A stretch of DNA of 64,000 nt. Source: Adineta ricciae. Lineage: Eukaryota; Rotifera; Eurotatoria; Adinetida; Adinetidae. Below the pieces are notes generated by a model. That model was not told the DNA's origin. It did not search any database and saw only the letters and a program-made list of their open reading frames with translations. Both the position numbers and the translations under genes were made by a program. Location: NCBI GenBank assembly GCA_905250025.1, contig CAJNOJ010000148.1, forward strand, positions 62,001 through 126,000, given 5' to 3'. Below are positions 48,572-60,567 of the stretch, in pieces. Every line of letters begins with the position of its first letter. The stretch's first letter is position 1.

Positions 48572-49620
48572 ATGATTACACTAGCACGTGCTCTGACCCC
48601 TTCGTCAGGACGAAATTTGAGAAATGGAAGTGCCGCTTTTATTCACCCCGGTCTGTTGCACACTGAACAGGATTTCATTCGCATGAAGTCGGAAAATTGG
48701 GAAAAATGAATCATCGTGGATTGACGATCTCAACTTAATCACAATCCTCGTTCAACTACAGTAGTTATTCGGGAAGATTCTAATGCCAACGTTGGTGCTT
48801 TCTATTCTGACGTTCATGCTGCTTAAGTTAGCGATACGCTTGAAAGTGACTGGCAATCCAGCCTTTGCGAATGAATCAATCTCTATTATGAATGTCTGGT
48901 CTTCCACACTTCACCAGCTCTCTGGTAATGCAGATCGATTTCTACTTGCTGGCATCCATGGTTATCAACTTGATAACGCAGCAGAAATTATGAGAACATA
49001 TTCAAGATGGACACCAGAAGACTTTGCAATCCTCTTCACCATAACTTTTTAGTCAAACATAATGGTGCTTTGGATAAAGTTGTTTATTACCGTCACAAGG
49101 AAATCAGGTGGCGATCAACCTCACACTCTTTTTGGTGTCGAATTATTGTGATCAACTTGTAAAATGGCATGGAGTCAAGCCATTCTGAAACAGAGTCATT
49201 CGCTAAATTATATATCCATCTCAAATTCAATGAAACAGGTGATGTGATTGCAAAAGATAACAGCGATCATGATTATTTTGGAATACTCAGAAATAACGCG
49301 ATGTTTGTTGCCGGTAGAAATGATGGTAATACTGCTCTGCTCAATGGAATCCATGGTTACGTGGAACTACCTCGAGATTTGGTTCTTCCTTCGGTAGATT
49401 TTACTATAACAACATACGTATGTTAACGAGTGCAGTCGTTGGAAACAACGCTGCTATTGGTTTCTTACCTTCTCATCTAAGAACAACAACAAATAACTGG
49501 CTTGACCGTTCGAGCGATGGTTCTGATTCTTATTTTAATGGTAAAGTAGAAGATTTTTGTATTTATGATGGAGCTCTTAGTGTCAATGAGGTTGCAGCTT
49601 TGGCAAAGAATCAATTTTAA
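48572..49620 (+). pseudogene. Polysaccharide-lyase-like plus LamG gene, broken (copy A)
   Basis: Pieces in changing frames: a signal-like start (TFFVIVVTMITLARALTP), HPGLLHTEQDFIRMKS as at the N-terminus of secreted alginate-lyase-type proteins, NPAFANESISIMNVWSSTLH, YQLDNAAEIMRTYSRWTPED, then a concanavalin/LamG-like end (NGIHGYVELPRDLVLPSVDF, NGKVEDFCIYDGALSVNEVA). Several frame breaks and stops interrupt it. The lyase part resembles bacterial and fungal enzymes, so the parent gene was probably acquired (inference). Copy B at 54,272 shares some of the breaks. Confidence 0.65.
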
Positions 49621-50329
49621 TATTTTATGTATCCAGTTTACTACACTTGAGTAAGTTGATCTCTCAGAACGTTTCGCTCAGTTATTAATCATAACACTCA
49701 CGTCACCAGCACGCATTTCCCAGTGGCACTAACGACACAGAAATATTAACTATGGTTGATATAGATAAACCCAAAAACACAGCCTATGTTGGTCTGTCGA
49801 AGCTTTCATATAAGCCTGCGCTTAATTTAATTAAATCAAACATATACATACGGCTATGACAACAACACAAGTGAACCGCCCATTCCGTGGTATTGAGCCT
49901 TAACTATTGTTTTAATTTCGTTACTCGATCATTCTCTCGCCCTCATGTTTTTTTTCCTGCAATTATCTCTCAAATTATCATGAAACAATCTTAAAACATC
50001 TATTAAATTACTTTTTCTCGTTTCATTAAATACTCATTAAAATGCATTTCTAGCTCTATATTATGTTTGCATTCAATGAAAAGAATGAAGCACTGAGTAA
50101 ACCTCGGTTTTGTTTGGAAAAAAAATCTATCACCGACACACAGCTTTGCACTCAAAGTAATTCCTGAAAACCTAAATCCATTCTAAAGTAAGTGAATATA
50201 ATCCTAAAAAACGCCGCATTTAGTTTAAAGAAATAAGGAGACAATTGTTTCTTTCAGAAAGAATATCTTGAAACTGAGAGTAAGTATAAACTTCAAGTTA
50301 TTCCGAATAAAGAAACCCACTTTCATAAA
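49621..50329. other. Intergenic, matched by 55,323-56,068
   Basis: No gene seen; promoter region of the three-module gene. Confidence 0.5.
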
Positions 50330-51068
50330 ATGAAAGCAAAATATATCTTTGAATGGTTTTATCATTGGATTCACAATTACAATCTGTTCATACCTGACGA
50401 AGATGAATACGATGACAATTCTCAACCGACAGATCCCGAAATAAGTCTCAAATATCAAAGATATACAACTCGTTTATATGTTTTTCTTCTCGCCGGTAAG
50501 ACAATCAATACACTCACGTCAAATCAGAATTGGATGAACCATTACATTCGATATATGTCTCTGTTATTTAGTATTTCTCTACATTCTCTTTCTGATCGCA
50601 TTAATACTTCCGCAAACTGGTGTTGTGATCATCGAACATGTTACTCCAGATATTTTTGGCAAACTTCAAGCTGAACATGGTGAAACACTCTCATGTCCAT
50701 GTTCCACAACGATTGTACCGTACAAAGACTTTGTGACTAATACAGTCTTCTATCATCCCATTTGTTCGAGTATTTTCGTTGATGAACGATGGATTAGAGC
50801 GCTCTATTTATCCTATTCAAGTACATTCCTCGTCGTGGATTTTCGAACCACCGCTAGTTTTCAAGTAATTGAATTGATATGGTGAAGATGTGAGAAACTT
50901 GTTTTTCCCATTTAGTTCAAGCTCCTTGCTGCTCTTTGTTCTCTCGCAATGCGTACTGTCACGCAAACTTTGACTGAACTTGATAGTACTCAATTGATTA
51001 CCATTCAGCTTCTTTCAGAAAGTAACGTTCGTTCTCAAATCATCGGCAATGTTGAACTTCTTCGTTCT
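50330..51068 (+). CDS. Three-module membrane protein, 5' part (cut by N)
   Basis: Exons 50330-50495, 50572-50864 and 50916-51068, with introns matching those of the gene at 56,069. Starts MKAKYIFEWFYHWIHNYNLF, then a helix, ETLSCPCSTTIVPYKDF and YHPICSSIFVDERW. After LLRS the single N at 51069 jumps into a carboxylesterase, so the rest is not in this assembly. Near identical to the start of the paralogue at 56,069. Confidence 0.8.
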
Positions 51069-51069
51069 N

Positions 51070-51728
51070 ATGTGAGTTTGATCATGGGTAATAATGACTA
51101 TGAACAACCGATTTGTTTCGAACATCCATTGATGACTTCGAGTGAAGCTTTAACAAAAATTGCTGCTACCTTTTCTCCCGAACGAAGTCCAATGATCGCA
51201 GACTATTACCATTTGCATAACTGTTCAATGAGACCTACTGCGAATGCTACTCGTTGCTGTGATATCGTTCGTCGAATATTAATGGACTCTATATTTGACT
51301 GTGATATTCGTCGATTATTCAATGCATTTTATGCAAAATATGGCGCACAGTATGAACAGGATAAATTATTCTCTTATCATTTGAACTGTTACCCTCTATG
51401 TCCTATTGTACAGCAAGAAGGTATATGTCGCCATTCATCTGAAATTCCATTTGTATTCGGAACTGTTAGTGACGTCGCTTCGCAACGGGAATTTCATTGT
51501 ACGTGGAATAATCAAACGCGATTTTTTTCGAACAATATCATTTCACATTGGATCAGTATTGCTCAGACGGGCAGACCACTTCATACATGGCCAAGTTATG
51601 ATCCATTGGCACCGAAATATCTTCACCTTACACCCGATCAGGGCTTTTTACCTACGGATTGGAATAGAAATTGCTCGATTTTTGATGAGATTGAAGCAGA
51701 ACGTGCGAGAGAATTATTTCTATTCTGA
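51070..51728 (+). CDS. Type-B carboxylesterase, 3' part (copy 3, or the end of copy 1)
   Basis: Begins right after the N at 51069 with VSLIMGNNDYEQPICFEHPL and runs to the stop: probable acid in NNDYEQP, His in CRHSSEIPFVFG, and the C-terminal WPSYDPLAPKYLHLTPDQGF. Very close to the end of copy 2 (44,992-45,647). The nucleophile region is not present. It begins about 560 bp after the point where the 5' piece at 36,828 stops, measured on copy 2, so the two could be one gene. Confidence 0.8.
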
Positions 51729-52496
51729 AAAATAACACTGCGTGTAAGCGAAAAAAAGTCATGTGTATTTTTATTCAAACATCACATTTAACCTTATAAG
51801 AACTATAAGTTAGCTTTTATTATTTTTTTTTCTGTACCGCCCTGATATATCAACTGATAGAAATCTCATGGTTGATTCGTAATAATCGGTACGACACTCT
51901 TTGTAACTATGCAACTATTTCGTATATATTAACTGTTCAGTTTGGTTTACTACAAGATCTTGAGGCATATGCCGTTATCATGCAATAAAAGACCGATGCT
52001 TTCACCTATACTCTCTCATTGATATACGTATGTCCTGACTACTGGAAAAGAAACAAATCCGTATTTATGGTTTCACTTGGATTAGAAGAGCTGTACACAA
52101 AATCTTATCGAAGAAAAAGACAATCAGATTCATTTTTAAGGTGACATGCCGATGCCATTAACTTTAATACATAGAGAATGAAAAGACTTTATCTAGGTAC
52201 ATTATTAATAGGGAAATACAGGTATGACAGGCGGTAAAATAACTTCGAGCATTTCACAACTTTCATCTAGTCGACGAGTCTTACGAAACCTGTAGTATTC
52301 AAGTAAATACAAGTATTGCTGACAACAGCGCAATAACGAAGAAACTGAGTATGTCGCTTTGCTACCGTTGAGTGATCGAACGAAGAAATCATGGATGTTG
52401 ACATATGTGTGTTTGTGTCTATATTAAAAACAATGAAAACAGTCGAACGATTCATAATAGCATGCATTCTTTCTTTTACAAAATCAGGAGAAAGTG
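51729..52496. other. Intergenic, second copy of 45,648-46,739
   Basis: Similar to the first copy but shorter near its start. Confidence 0.5.
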
Positions 52497-53229
52497 ATGA
52501 CACAGAAAACGAAATCTGTATGTCTTTGTTTTGGCTTAATCACCTCAGTGGTAATATTAACTATATTCGCACTTATTGGCATAACGGGAAGGGCACTTTA
52601 TATTCCAGCAAAGCACGATGAATCAGCTTATCCATTCACAATGTGTTTTGTGAAGGGCTATCGACTTGTGCAAAAAACATGTTCAAGTCGATCGTGCACT
52701 GGTTCTGGAGCAGCTTACAGATGCACAACGAGCTACTTTTCATGTGATTAACAGTTCTATACTGTTTCGTACAATATATCGAGTGGACCGACAGTCGAAA
52801 CTATATTTGAGGCATTGGATGGTCCTGAATCGAATTCGGTAAGTATCTATGTATGAAGAAACGCGTTTCCCTACCTGCTGTGTCACATTATCTGTCTATA
52901 ATTCTTCCCTACAAGTTTACAGAAAAGTTGAGAGAGATGTTTGGATGAAATTGTCCCCAACTGAAAATTATTCTCGTGCAAAAAAATGAGACTTTCATTC
53001 AGTTTTTTCACGGTAATAAATAGTACGCGCCAAAACTAAATGTTTTTCTTTAAATTAATTGACGTCAATCAAACGTATCCATGCTACTCTGACAGCACAA
53101 GTGAAACATCAGTTCGATGGCAATGGAATACTTCATATAGATATCTGGTTATGTTATGTGTGGGATGGTCAAGTGTTCGGAATATTAACTATTGGTTTAA
53201 TTATTGGCATATGTCATAGGAAGTCTTAA
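52497..53229 (+). pseudogene. Small two-helix membrane protein, copy B, interrupted
   Basis: Same layout as 46,740-47,479. In SYFSCDQ the Gln codon CAA is TAA here (52,749), which ends the frame after 84 residues, and exon 2 lacks nine bases in the last helix (WSSVRNI in place of WSGVGVFGI). The start ATG at 52497 is kept. Either a pseudogene or an allele that makes a short one-helix protein. Confidence 0.65.
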
Positions 53230-54271
53230 AACATCAGAGCATGAATTTGTGAACAATAGTACAGTCTAATCTGGCGAGATGCATGATTTATCTTAAATAA
53301 AGTTGTTAATTACGGTCAATAATAGACAAGAAATAAGGGAGAACTGTTTCATCCAGAGATCATATTGTGGAAATTTGTTGCTGTTCATGGGTTTATTACA
53401 TTCATTTGGTACATGTATGCTCATCACATTTTTATGAACATCTGTTTGAAACAAATAATTATTTTCTTTTATTCAATAACATCGATATAAGTGGAATGAT
53501 CTGTTCTTCGAACCCCCTAAACACTTCATTCAAATGTTTTTGATTAAAAAACAAGTTTACGTGAAAAGAATGAGATCTTGAACAAATTATTATTGTGAAC
53601 GTTTCGTCAACAATGTTGACATTCCCAGCATCCTTGGGTCGAACGCATGAGAACAAAAATAAAAGGACAAGTGTAGAAGAAATCAATTACGGCAAAGGCA
53701 TTATGCTTAAAGTGAGAAGTATTTCACGTGCTATATATTCTTGAGCGTCAAGTTTCTTGCGCATGAAAATCAATAGAGTTAGTGTGATATATCATTATTA
53801 GATTATTTATTTGTCTAAAAATATTCTTTAGAGGCATTTCTTAACTCATTCCTTTCTCAAATATCGTGCACCGATATGCTATACGATCCTGTTCTTTTGC
53901 CAAAAAATATATCTTTTTAAATCAAGCTTTTCGAAGTAGGGTTAAGAATGTATTGACTACTTATACATTTTCTACACAAAATTTTGTGTTTTAGTTATTT
54001 GTAACGCTGTGTAGTTATTAAAGTCAAAGCAGTTAGCCATGCCTTTATGGATGTTTTTGGTTGTTTTAATTGATAAGAAAATACGTTTTACTCGGGTCTC
54101 TACGTAGAACTGATCAATGTATGAAGCCTGAGAAAAAAAATATGCAACTACAAATTTTATCAAAGAGGATAGAGTAAGAAAATTAGCCGTAGAAAACTAT
54201 TGCAAGGTGTCGGATGGCCCAAGTTTCTGACCTAGAGCGTGCGAAACCATTATTTTGAGCTACTCGTATAT
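53230..54271. other. Intergenic, second copy of 47,480-48,571
   Basis: No gene seen. Confidence 0.5.
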
Positions 54272-55322
54272 ATGTGTGAAACTACTGGAAGTACATCTTT
54301 CGTTATAGCAGTTACAATGATCACACTAGCATGTGCTCTGACCCCTTCGTCAAGACGAAATTTGAGGAATGGAAGTGTCGCTTTTGATCACCTCGGTCTG
54401 TTGCATACTGATCAGGATTTCATTCGTATGAAGTCGAAAGTTGGGAAAAATGAATCACTGTGGGTTGACGATCTCAACTTAATCACAATTCTCGTTCAAC
54501 TACAGTAGCTACTCGGGGAGACTCTAATGCCAATGTTGATGCTGCTTAAGTTAGCGATACGCTGAAAAGTGACTAGCGATCCAGCCTTTGCGAATGAATC
54601 AATTTCTATTATGAATGTTTTGTCTTCCATACTTCACCAGCTCTCTGGTAATGCAGATCGATTTCTACTTGCTGACATCCATAGTTATCAACTTGATAAC
54701 GCCGCAGAAATTATGAGAACATATTCAAGATGGACACCAGAAGACTTTGCAATCCTCTTCACCATAACTTTTTAGTCAAACATAATGGTGCTTTGGACAA
54801 AGTTGTTTATTACAGTCACAAGGGAATCAGGCGGCGATCAACTTCACACTCTTCTTATGGTGTCGGATTATTGGAATCAAACCATTCCGAAACAGAGTCA
54901 TTCGCTAAATTATATATCCATCTTAAATTCAATGAAACAGGTGATGTGATTGCAAAAGATAACAGCGATAATGATTATTTTGGAATACTCAGAAATAACG
55001 CGATGTTTGTTGCCGGTAGAAATAATGATAATGCTGCTCTGCTCAATGGAGTCAATGGTTACGTGGAACTACCTCGAGATTTAGTTCTTTCTTCGGCAGA
55101 TTTTACTATTACAACATACGTATGTTAACGGGTGCAGTCGTTGAAAGCAACGCTGCTATTGGTTTCTTACCTTCTCATCTAAGAACAACAACAAATAACT
55201 GGCTTGACCGTTCGAGCGATGGCTCTGATTCTTATCTTAATGGTAAAGTAGAAGATTTTCGTATTTACGATGGAGATCTTAGTGTCAATGAGGCTGCAGC
55301 TTTGGCAAAGAATCAATTTTAA
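54272..55322 (+). pseudogene. Polysaccharide-lyase-like plus LamG gene, broken (copy B)
   Basis: Starts at ATG 54272 (MCETTGSTSFVIAVTMITLA). This copy reads further than copy A in the first part (KSKVGKNESLWVDDLNLI) but shares the later breaks, including the stop after AILFTITF and the one after TITTYVC. The shared breaks show the gene was dead before the two copies separated. The LamG-like end is the same (GKVEDFRIYDGDLSVNEAAA). Confidence 0.65.
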
Positions 55323-56068
55323 TATTTTATGTATCCAGTTTACTACACTTGAGTAAGTTGATCTCTCAGAACGTTTCGCTCTGTTATTAATCATAACACT
55401 CACGTCACCAGCGCACATTTCCCAGTGGCACTAACGACACAGAAATATTAACTATGGTTGATATAGATAAATCCAGAAACACAGCCTATATTGGTCTGCC
55501 AAGGCTTTCATATAAGCCTGCGCTTCGTTTCGGACTATAATTTGCTGTATAGAAGATTTCAAATCAATTTAATTAAATCAAAAATATACATACGCCTATG
55601 ACAACATAAGTGAACCGCCCATTCTCCGTGGTATTGAGCCTTAACTATTGTTTTAATTTCGTTACTCGATCATTCTCTCGCCTCCATGTTTTTTCCTGTA
55701 ATTATCTCTCAAATTATCATGAAACAATCTTAAAACATCTATTAAATTACTTTTTCTCGTTTCATTAAATACTCATTAAAATGCATTTCTAGCTCTATAT
55801 TATGTTTGCATTCAGTGAAAAGAATGAAGCACTGAGTAAACCTTGGTTTTGTTTGAAAAAAATCTATCACCGACACACAGCTTTGCACTCAAAGTAATTT
55901 CTGTAAACCTAAATCCATTCTAAAGTAAGTGAATATAATCATTAAAAAAACGTCGCATTTTCTTTAAAAAAATAAGGAGACCACTGTTTTTCTTTCAGGA
56001 AGAATATTTTGAAGCTGAGGGTAAGTATAAGCTTCAAGTTATTCCGAAGAAAGAAATTCACTTTCATA
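55323..56068. other. Intergenic, second copy of 49,621-50,329
   Basis: No gene seen; upstream region of the three-module gene. Confidence 0.5.
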
Positions 56069-59000
56069 ATGAAAGCAAAATATATCTTTGAATGGTTTTA
56101 TCATTGGATTCACAATTACAATCTGTTCATACCTGACGAAGATGAATACGATGACAATTCTCAACCTACAGATCCCGAAATAAGTCTCAAATATCAAAGA
56201 TATACAACTCGTTTATATGTTTTCCTTCTCGCCGGTAAGACAATCGATACATTCACGTCAAATCAGAATTAGATGAACCATTACATTCGATACTTGTCTC
56301 TGTTATTTAGCATTTCTCTACATTCTCTTTCTGATCGCATTAATACTTCCGCAAACTGGTGTGGTGATCATCGAACATATTACGCCAGATATTTTTGTCA
56401 AACTTCAAGCTGAACATGGTGAAACACTCTCGTGTCCATGTTCTACAACGATAATACCGTACAAAGACTTTGTGACTAATACAGTCTTCTATCATCCTAT
56501 TTGTTCGAGTATTTTCGTCGATGAACGATGGATTAGAGCGCTCTATTTATCCTATTCAAGTACATTCCTCGTCGTGGATTTTCGAACCACCGCTAGTTTT
56601 CAAGTAATTGAATTGATATGATGAAGATATGAGAAACTTTTTTTTCCCATTTAGTTCAAGCTCCTTGCTGCTCTTTGTTCTCTCTCAACGCGTACTGTCA
56701 CGCAAACTTTGACTGAACTTGATAGTACTCAATTGATTACCATTCAGCTTCTTTCAGAAAGTAACGTTCGGTCTCAAATCATCGGCAATGTTGAACTTCT
56801 TCGTTCTACTGCGTCTCCTCAAATCACTTCGCCTTTGAGTTTTCTTCAAATAACAACTCAAGCAAATTCTTTGATTTCTGCTCTCAACACAAATTTAATA
56901 GCCCGTGCGACGTTCGGACGACCACCTTTGGCAAGTGCGACACCTACAGCTTATCATAATCCAAATGATCCTGATGGAAGATATTTAATTTCACTTTGTG
57001 GTTTAATAAACCCAGTAGCTCCAGCTGGTTTCTATTCATCGTTGTCATTTTATGAGAGTGCAGATAATCATAAGTATTGGCCTGATTATTCTCCTGCTTT
57101 TGAACCAGTCGCTTCTTCAATGGTTAACGGATTTTTTGGAGGATGTACGCCCTTAGATGCTATTCTTGCCAGTACATTCGATTGTCTCTACAATACCACA
57201 TGTCTTGAAGTCTTTGCCAATTATTTTCCCGATCTTAATCAGGTATGTTCAATCCATTGTTTATAATCACGTCGAAAATGTCATTCCATTTAGACAAACT
57301 TCAATTGGAGTGTTCCACTTGCATTTTCTAATCGAAAGAAGGTACCTTTGAATATTCTTTTAACTGATTTATTCGTAGAAGAATGGTCAACAGAGATCAA
57401 CTATTTCACATATTTCCTTAAATGTTCTTCTAAATTTTGTACATATACAGAAACGAATCAAGCTAATGTTGCTTATACAATCACTCTCCTGATTAGTCTT
57501 TACGGTGGTCTTACCATTATTCTTCGTTTAATTTCGAATTATTTAATCAACATTTCATTGAAAGTCGAACGTCGGAAATTTCTGACATGGATAAAGCAAT
57601 TAAATCTGTTTAAATTAGCAAATGAACGAACAGATGAAGATATTGAACAACAACGTATTATCACCCGCGTCTACTTTATTTTACTCACAGGTAAAATCGA
57701 GATTTATTATTTTTTAGCACAGATTCATTATCTAGATTTTTTCATAAAAATTTCAGGTTCAATTATCATTCTTATTCTATTTACATCATTGGATACTCAT
57801 TTTTCTTCAATTTTCGTACAAAATCCATCAATCCGTCAATATAAACACTTACAAGAATCCTATTCGACATCGCTTTCATGCCCTTGTAGAAATGTGTCAA
57901 TGCCTTACATCACATTCACCTCGTTATCCCCGACTTTACATCAAGTGTGTTCAAGCGATTTTATTACAGACTCGTGGATTATCGTCGCATCTTCAATTAA
58001 ATCTGATCTATTTAGATTTCTTTATATCGATTGGATTTGGCGCGGCCTCGACGGTCGACATTTTCAATTGTTAGCGATTCTCTGTAAACTGGCAAAGCAA
58101 ACGATTGATGATTCTGTTTATCGGTTTACTAGGCGATTGTTTGTCACATCAAACGTTCTCAGTGAAACGGAATTTAATATTCAAGTCAATACAACCTTCG
58201 AACAATTTGTTCAATCATTACTCATTCAATTTGAATTGCTTATTAACACTACGCATCTGTTCACTCAAGTTGATCAACCTTTCACGAATTTAGACAATGC
58301 AAAATTAGTTGGTAAACCATTGACGAGCGATCAGGTATTTGTGTCTTCAATGCCATATTTAAAAAGCTTGAAATTTCTTCTTTTTAGTTTACTTTCGATT
58401 TCACTGGTGTAAGCAATACAAATTCCACATCTGTTGAATGTATTTGTGCAACGAATCCTAATTGTCAAAGTGGAATTGCTCTCTATGGATGGAATGGTAC
58501 ACGGAATGATGATATACGAAAAAGTCTACCGTATTTTGTACCAGGTGTCATTGAAGGTTGCTTTGTTTTCGATACACTTCTACTATCGACTCTCGAATGT
58601 TTCTATTTGGACTCTTGTCTCGCGGTGTATCGTTACTATCTCTATGTATCGGTAAATCTTGTAGAGGCAGGAGTAGAATGGGTCGATGTTCATCCTCTCA
58701 GTGATCAACAGCCAAGCCGGTTCACTCGGAACACTTCTCTTTCAATGATAGTAAAAGAAATTATGGTTGAAGAATGGAATTCATCGTTCTCGTTTGGTAG
58801 TTATTACAATGTTTGTGCACCGAGTTATTGTACTTATACTGACAAAATACATACTTACAGTTTGACTGGTATAATAATCAAATTAGTATCAATGATCGGT
58901 GGTCTTACTGTAGTTCTACGACTACTAACACCTGCCTTGGTCAAATTCGTCATTCACTTGATAAAACCGAAAGTTAAAAGACAAGTGCAAGGTAATTACT

Positions 59001-60498
59001 AATCATGTCGTTCATTTTGAGAATTTCTTATTTGTCTCTTTTAAGTTCATTCGAAGCTCTCCACTCGCATACGAATTTTATTAAGAAAGGCGATTGCGTT
59101 TCTATACGTAAAATCTGTTAATCTAAACCTATTTCCTGTGCGAACTTTTGGATGTAGTGTTGATCGAATACAAGCTAAACACCTGGGCCGATTTGCCACT
59201 CGTCTCTATATTATTCTACTTGTGATTTGCATCGCTATTCTTGGTCTTTACACCATTGTACAACCACAGATTTTGACAAAAACTTTCGTTAAACCATCTT
59301 TAAATCAGTATAATCAGCTTGTAGTTGAGCATCCTGATACACTCTCGTGTCCTTGCTCAACAATCTCTTCACCTTACGAACGCTTTATCAAAATTAAGCC
59401 TGAATTTCATCAAGTAGGTATCAAATATTCAAAAAAAATCTAAACGAAATTTCACTTTTCGTCTTGATCAAACTGTAGATTTGTTCAAATTCATTTGCTT
59501 TGGATCAATGGCGAACAGATGTCCTATCAAATCTTGATGCTGATCTTTCAACATACGCTCTCCTCGATTATCGACGTTTCCTATCAGCTCATCTGCAACT
59601 TCTTACTGGACTATGTGAACTTTCAATTCAGTCGGTGAATGATGCTATTGTTCGATTTCTTTCTTCAAATTTTATTACGGCTCAACTAATGTCACAATCA
59701 ATTTTTGACACAAACATTCAGTTACTTATTGAGCAGAGTAAATCCGATGCACCCATAGCATTGAAACGTTTTCTTGATTTACTTCGAGAGGCGAATCAAG
59801 GCAATGCCATTATCTCGGCCTATAATACTAATTTTCAGTATATCGCTCCCTATTATACGTATGATACGTTTAACGCTCCTCTTATAACTCAAGCAACAAT
59901 CTATGATGATAATTGTTCTTGTGCTTTAGATGGAAATTGTACCATTCCAGCTGTTTTTATTCTGACAGATTCATCTCAAAATATTTCTATTCAAGGTCTG
60001 AAAATGGGTTGTACACCAAGCGAATCATTTCTTGGTTCAACTCTTGAATGTTTTTATCAATCATTGTGTATTAACCTTTTTCAACAAGTTATAAACAACG
60101 TTGTTCCTAACAATATCACGAACATGTCACCACCACTGCTCTCCGTAGATAATAGTCGATTCTTAATGAACACCTCTGTTCACGATCTTGTTAATAATCT
60201 CTTCATCGAGAACTGGTCGACAGTAATTAACTATTCCACATACTTTGACCAATGTTCACCCATATTGTGTTCATATACGTACATACAAAAACTCAATTCG
60301 TTGTATACAATTACTCTTTTACTTGGTCTGTACGGTGGCTTAACACTCATTCTCAAGCGTATTTGTCCAAAAATCATTTATCTTACATATAAAGTGCACA
60401 AGCGTCGAAAGAATAAAAACAGTTCGATCCAGCCTATAGATAACGTTGGCATGACAACCATTCACACATCGATATCCACGATTCCACCATCACGGTAA
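56069..60498 (+). CDS. Three-module, multi-pass Cys-rich membrane protein, complete
   Basis: Exons 56069-56234, 56311-56603, 56655-57242, 57294-57690, 57757-58334, 58388-58991, 59046-59413 and 59479-60498 all join in frame by GT-AG introns of 50-76 bp: 1337 residues. Three tandem modules (about 56,069-57,560; 57,600-58,960; 59,050-60,390), each with helix, LSCPC, a HxxCSS motif (HPICSS, HQVCSS, HQICSN), a GC(T/F)P-type Cys, STLECFY, EEW/ENW-x-INYxxYxxxCxPxxCxY and a final helix with LYGGLT. Paralogue of the reverse-strand gene at 3406-7110, which has only two introns. Function unknown; topology recalls ion-channel or receptor subunits. An in-frame canonical intron (60495-60548) could replace the stop and join it to the FG-GAP exons that follow. 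Confidence 0.85.
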
Positions 60499-60567
60499 AT
60501 AATCATTCTTTCGGCTTTAATCATCATCTTTCCCTCTGATTATCGTAGGACTAAATTGCGTTCAACC

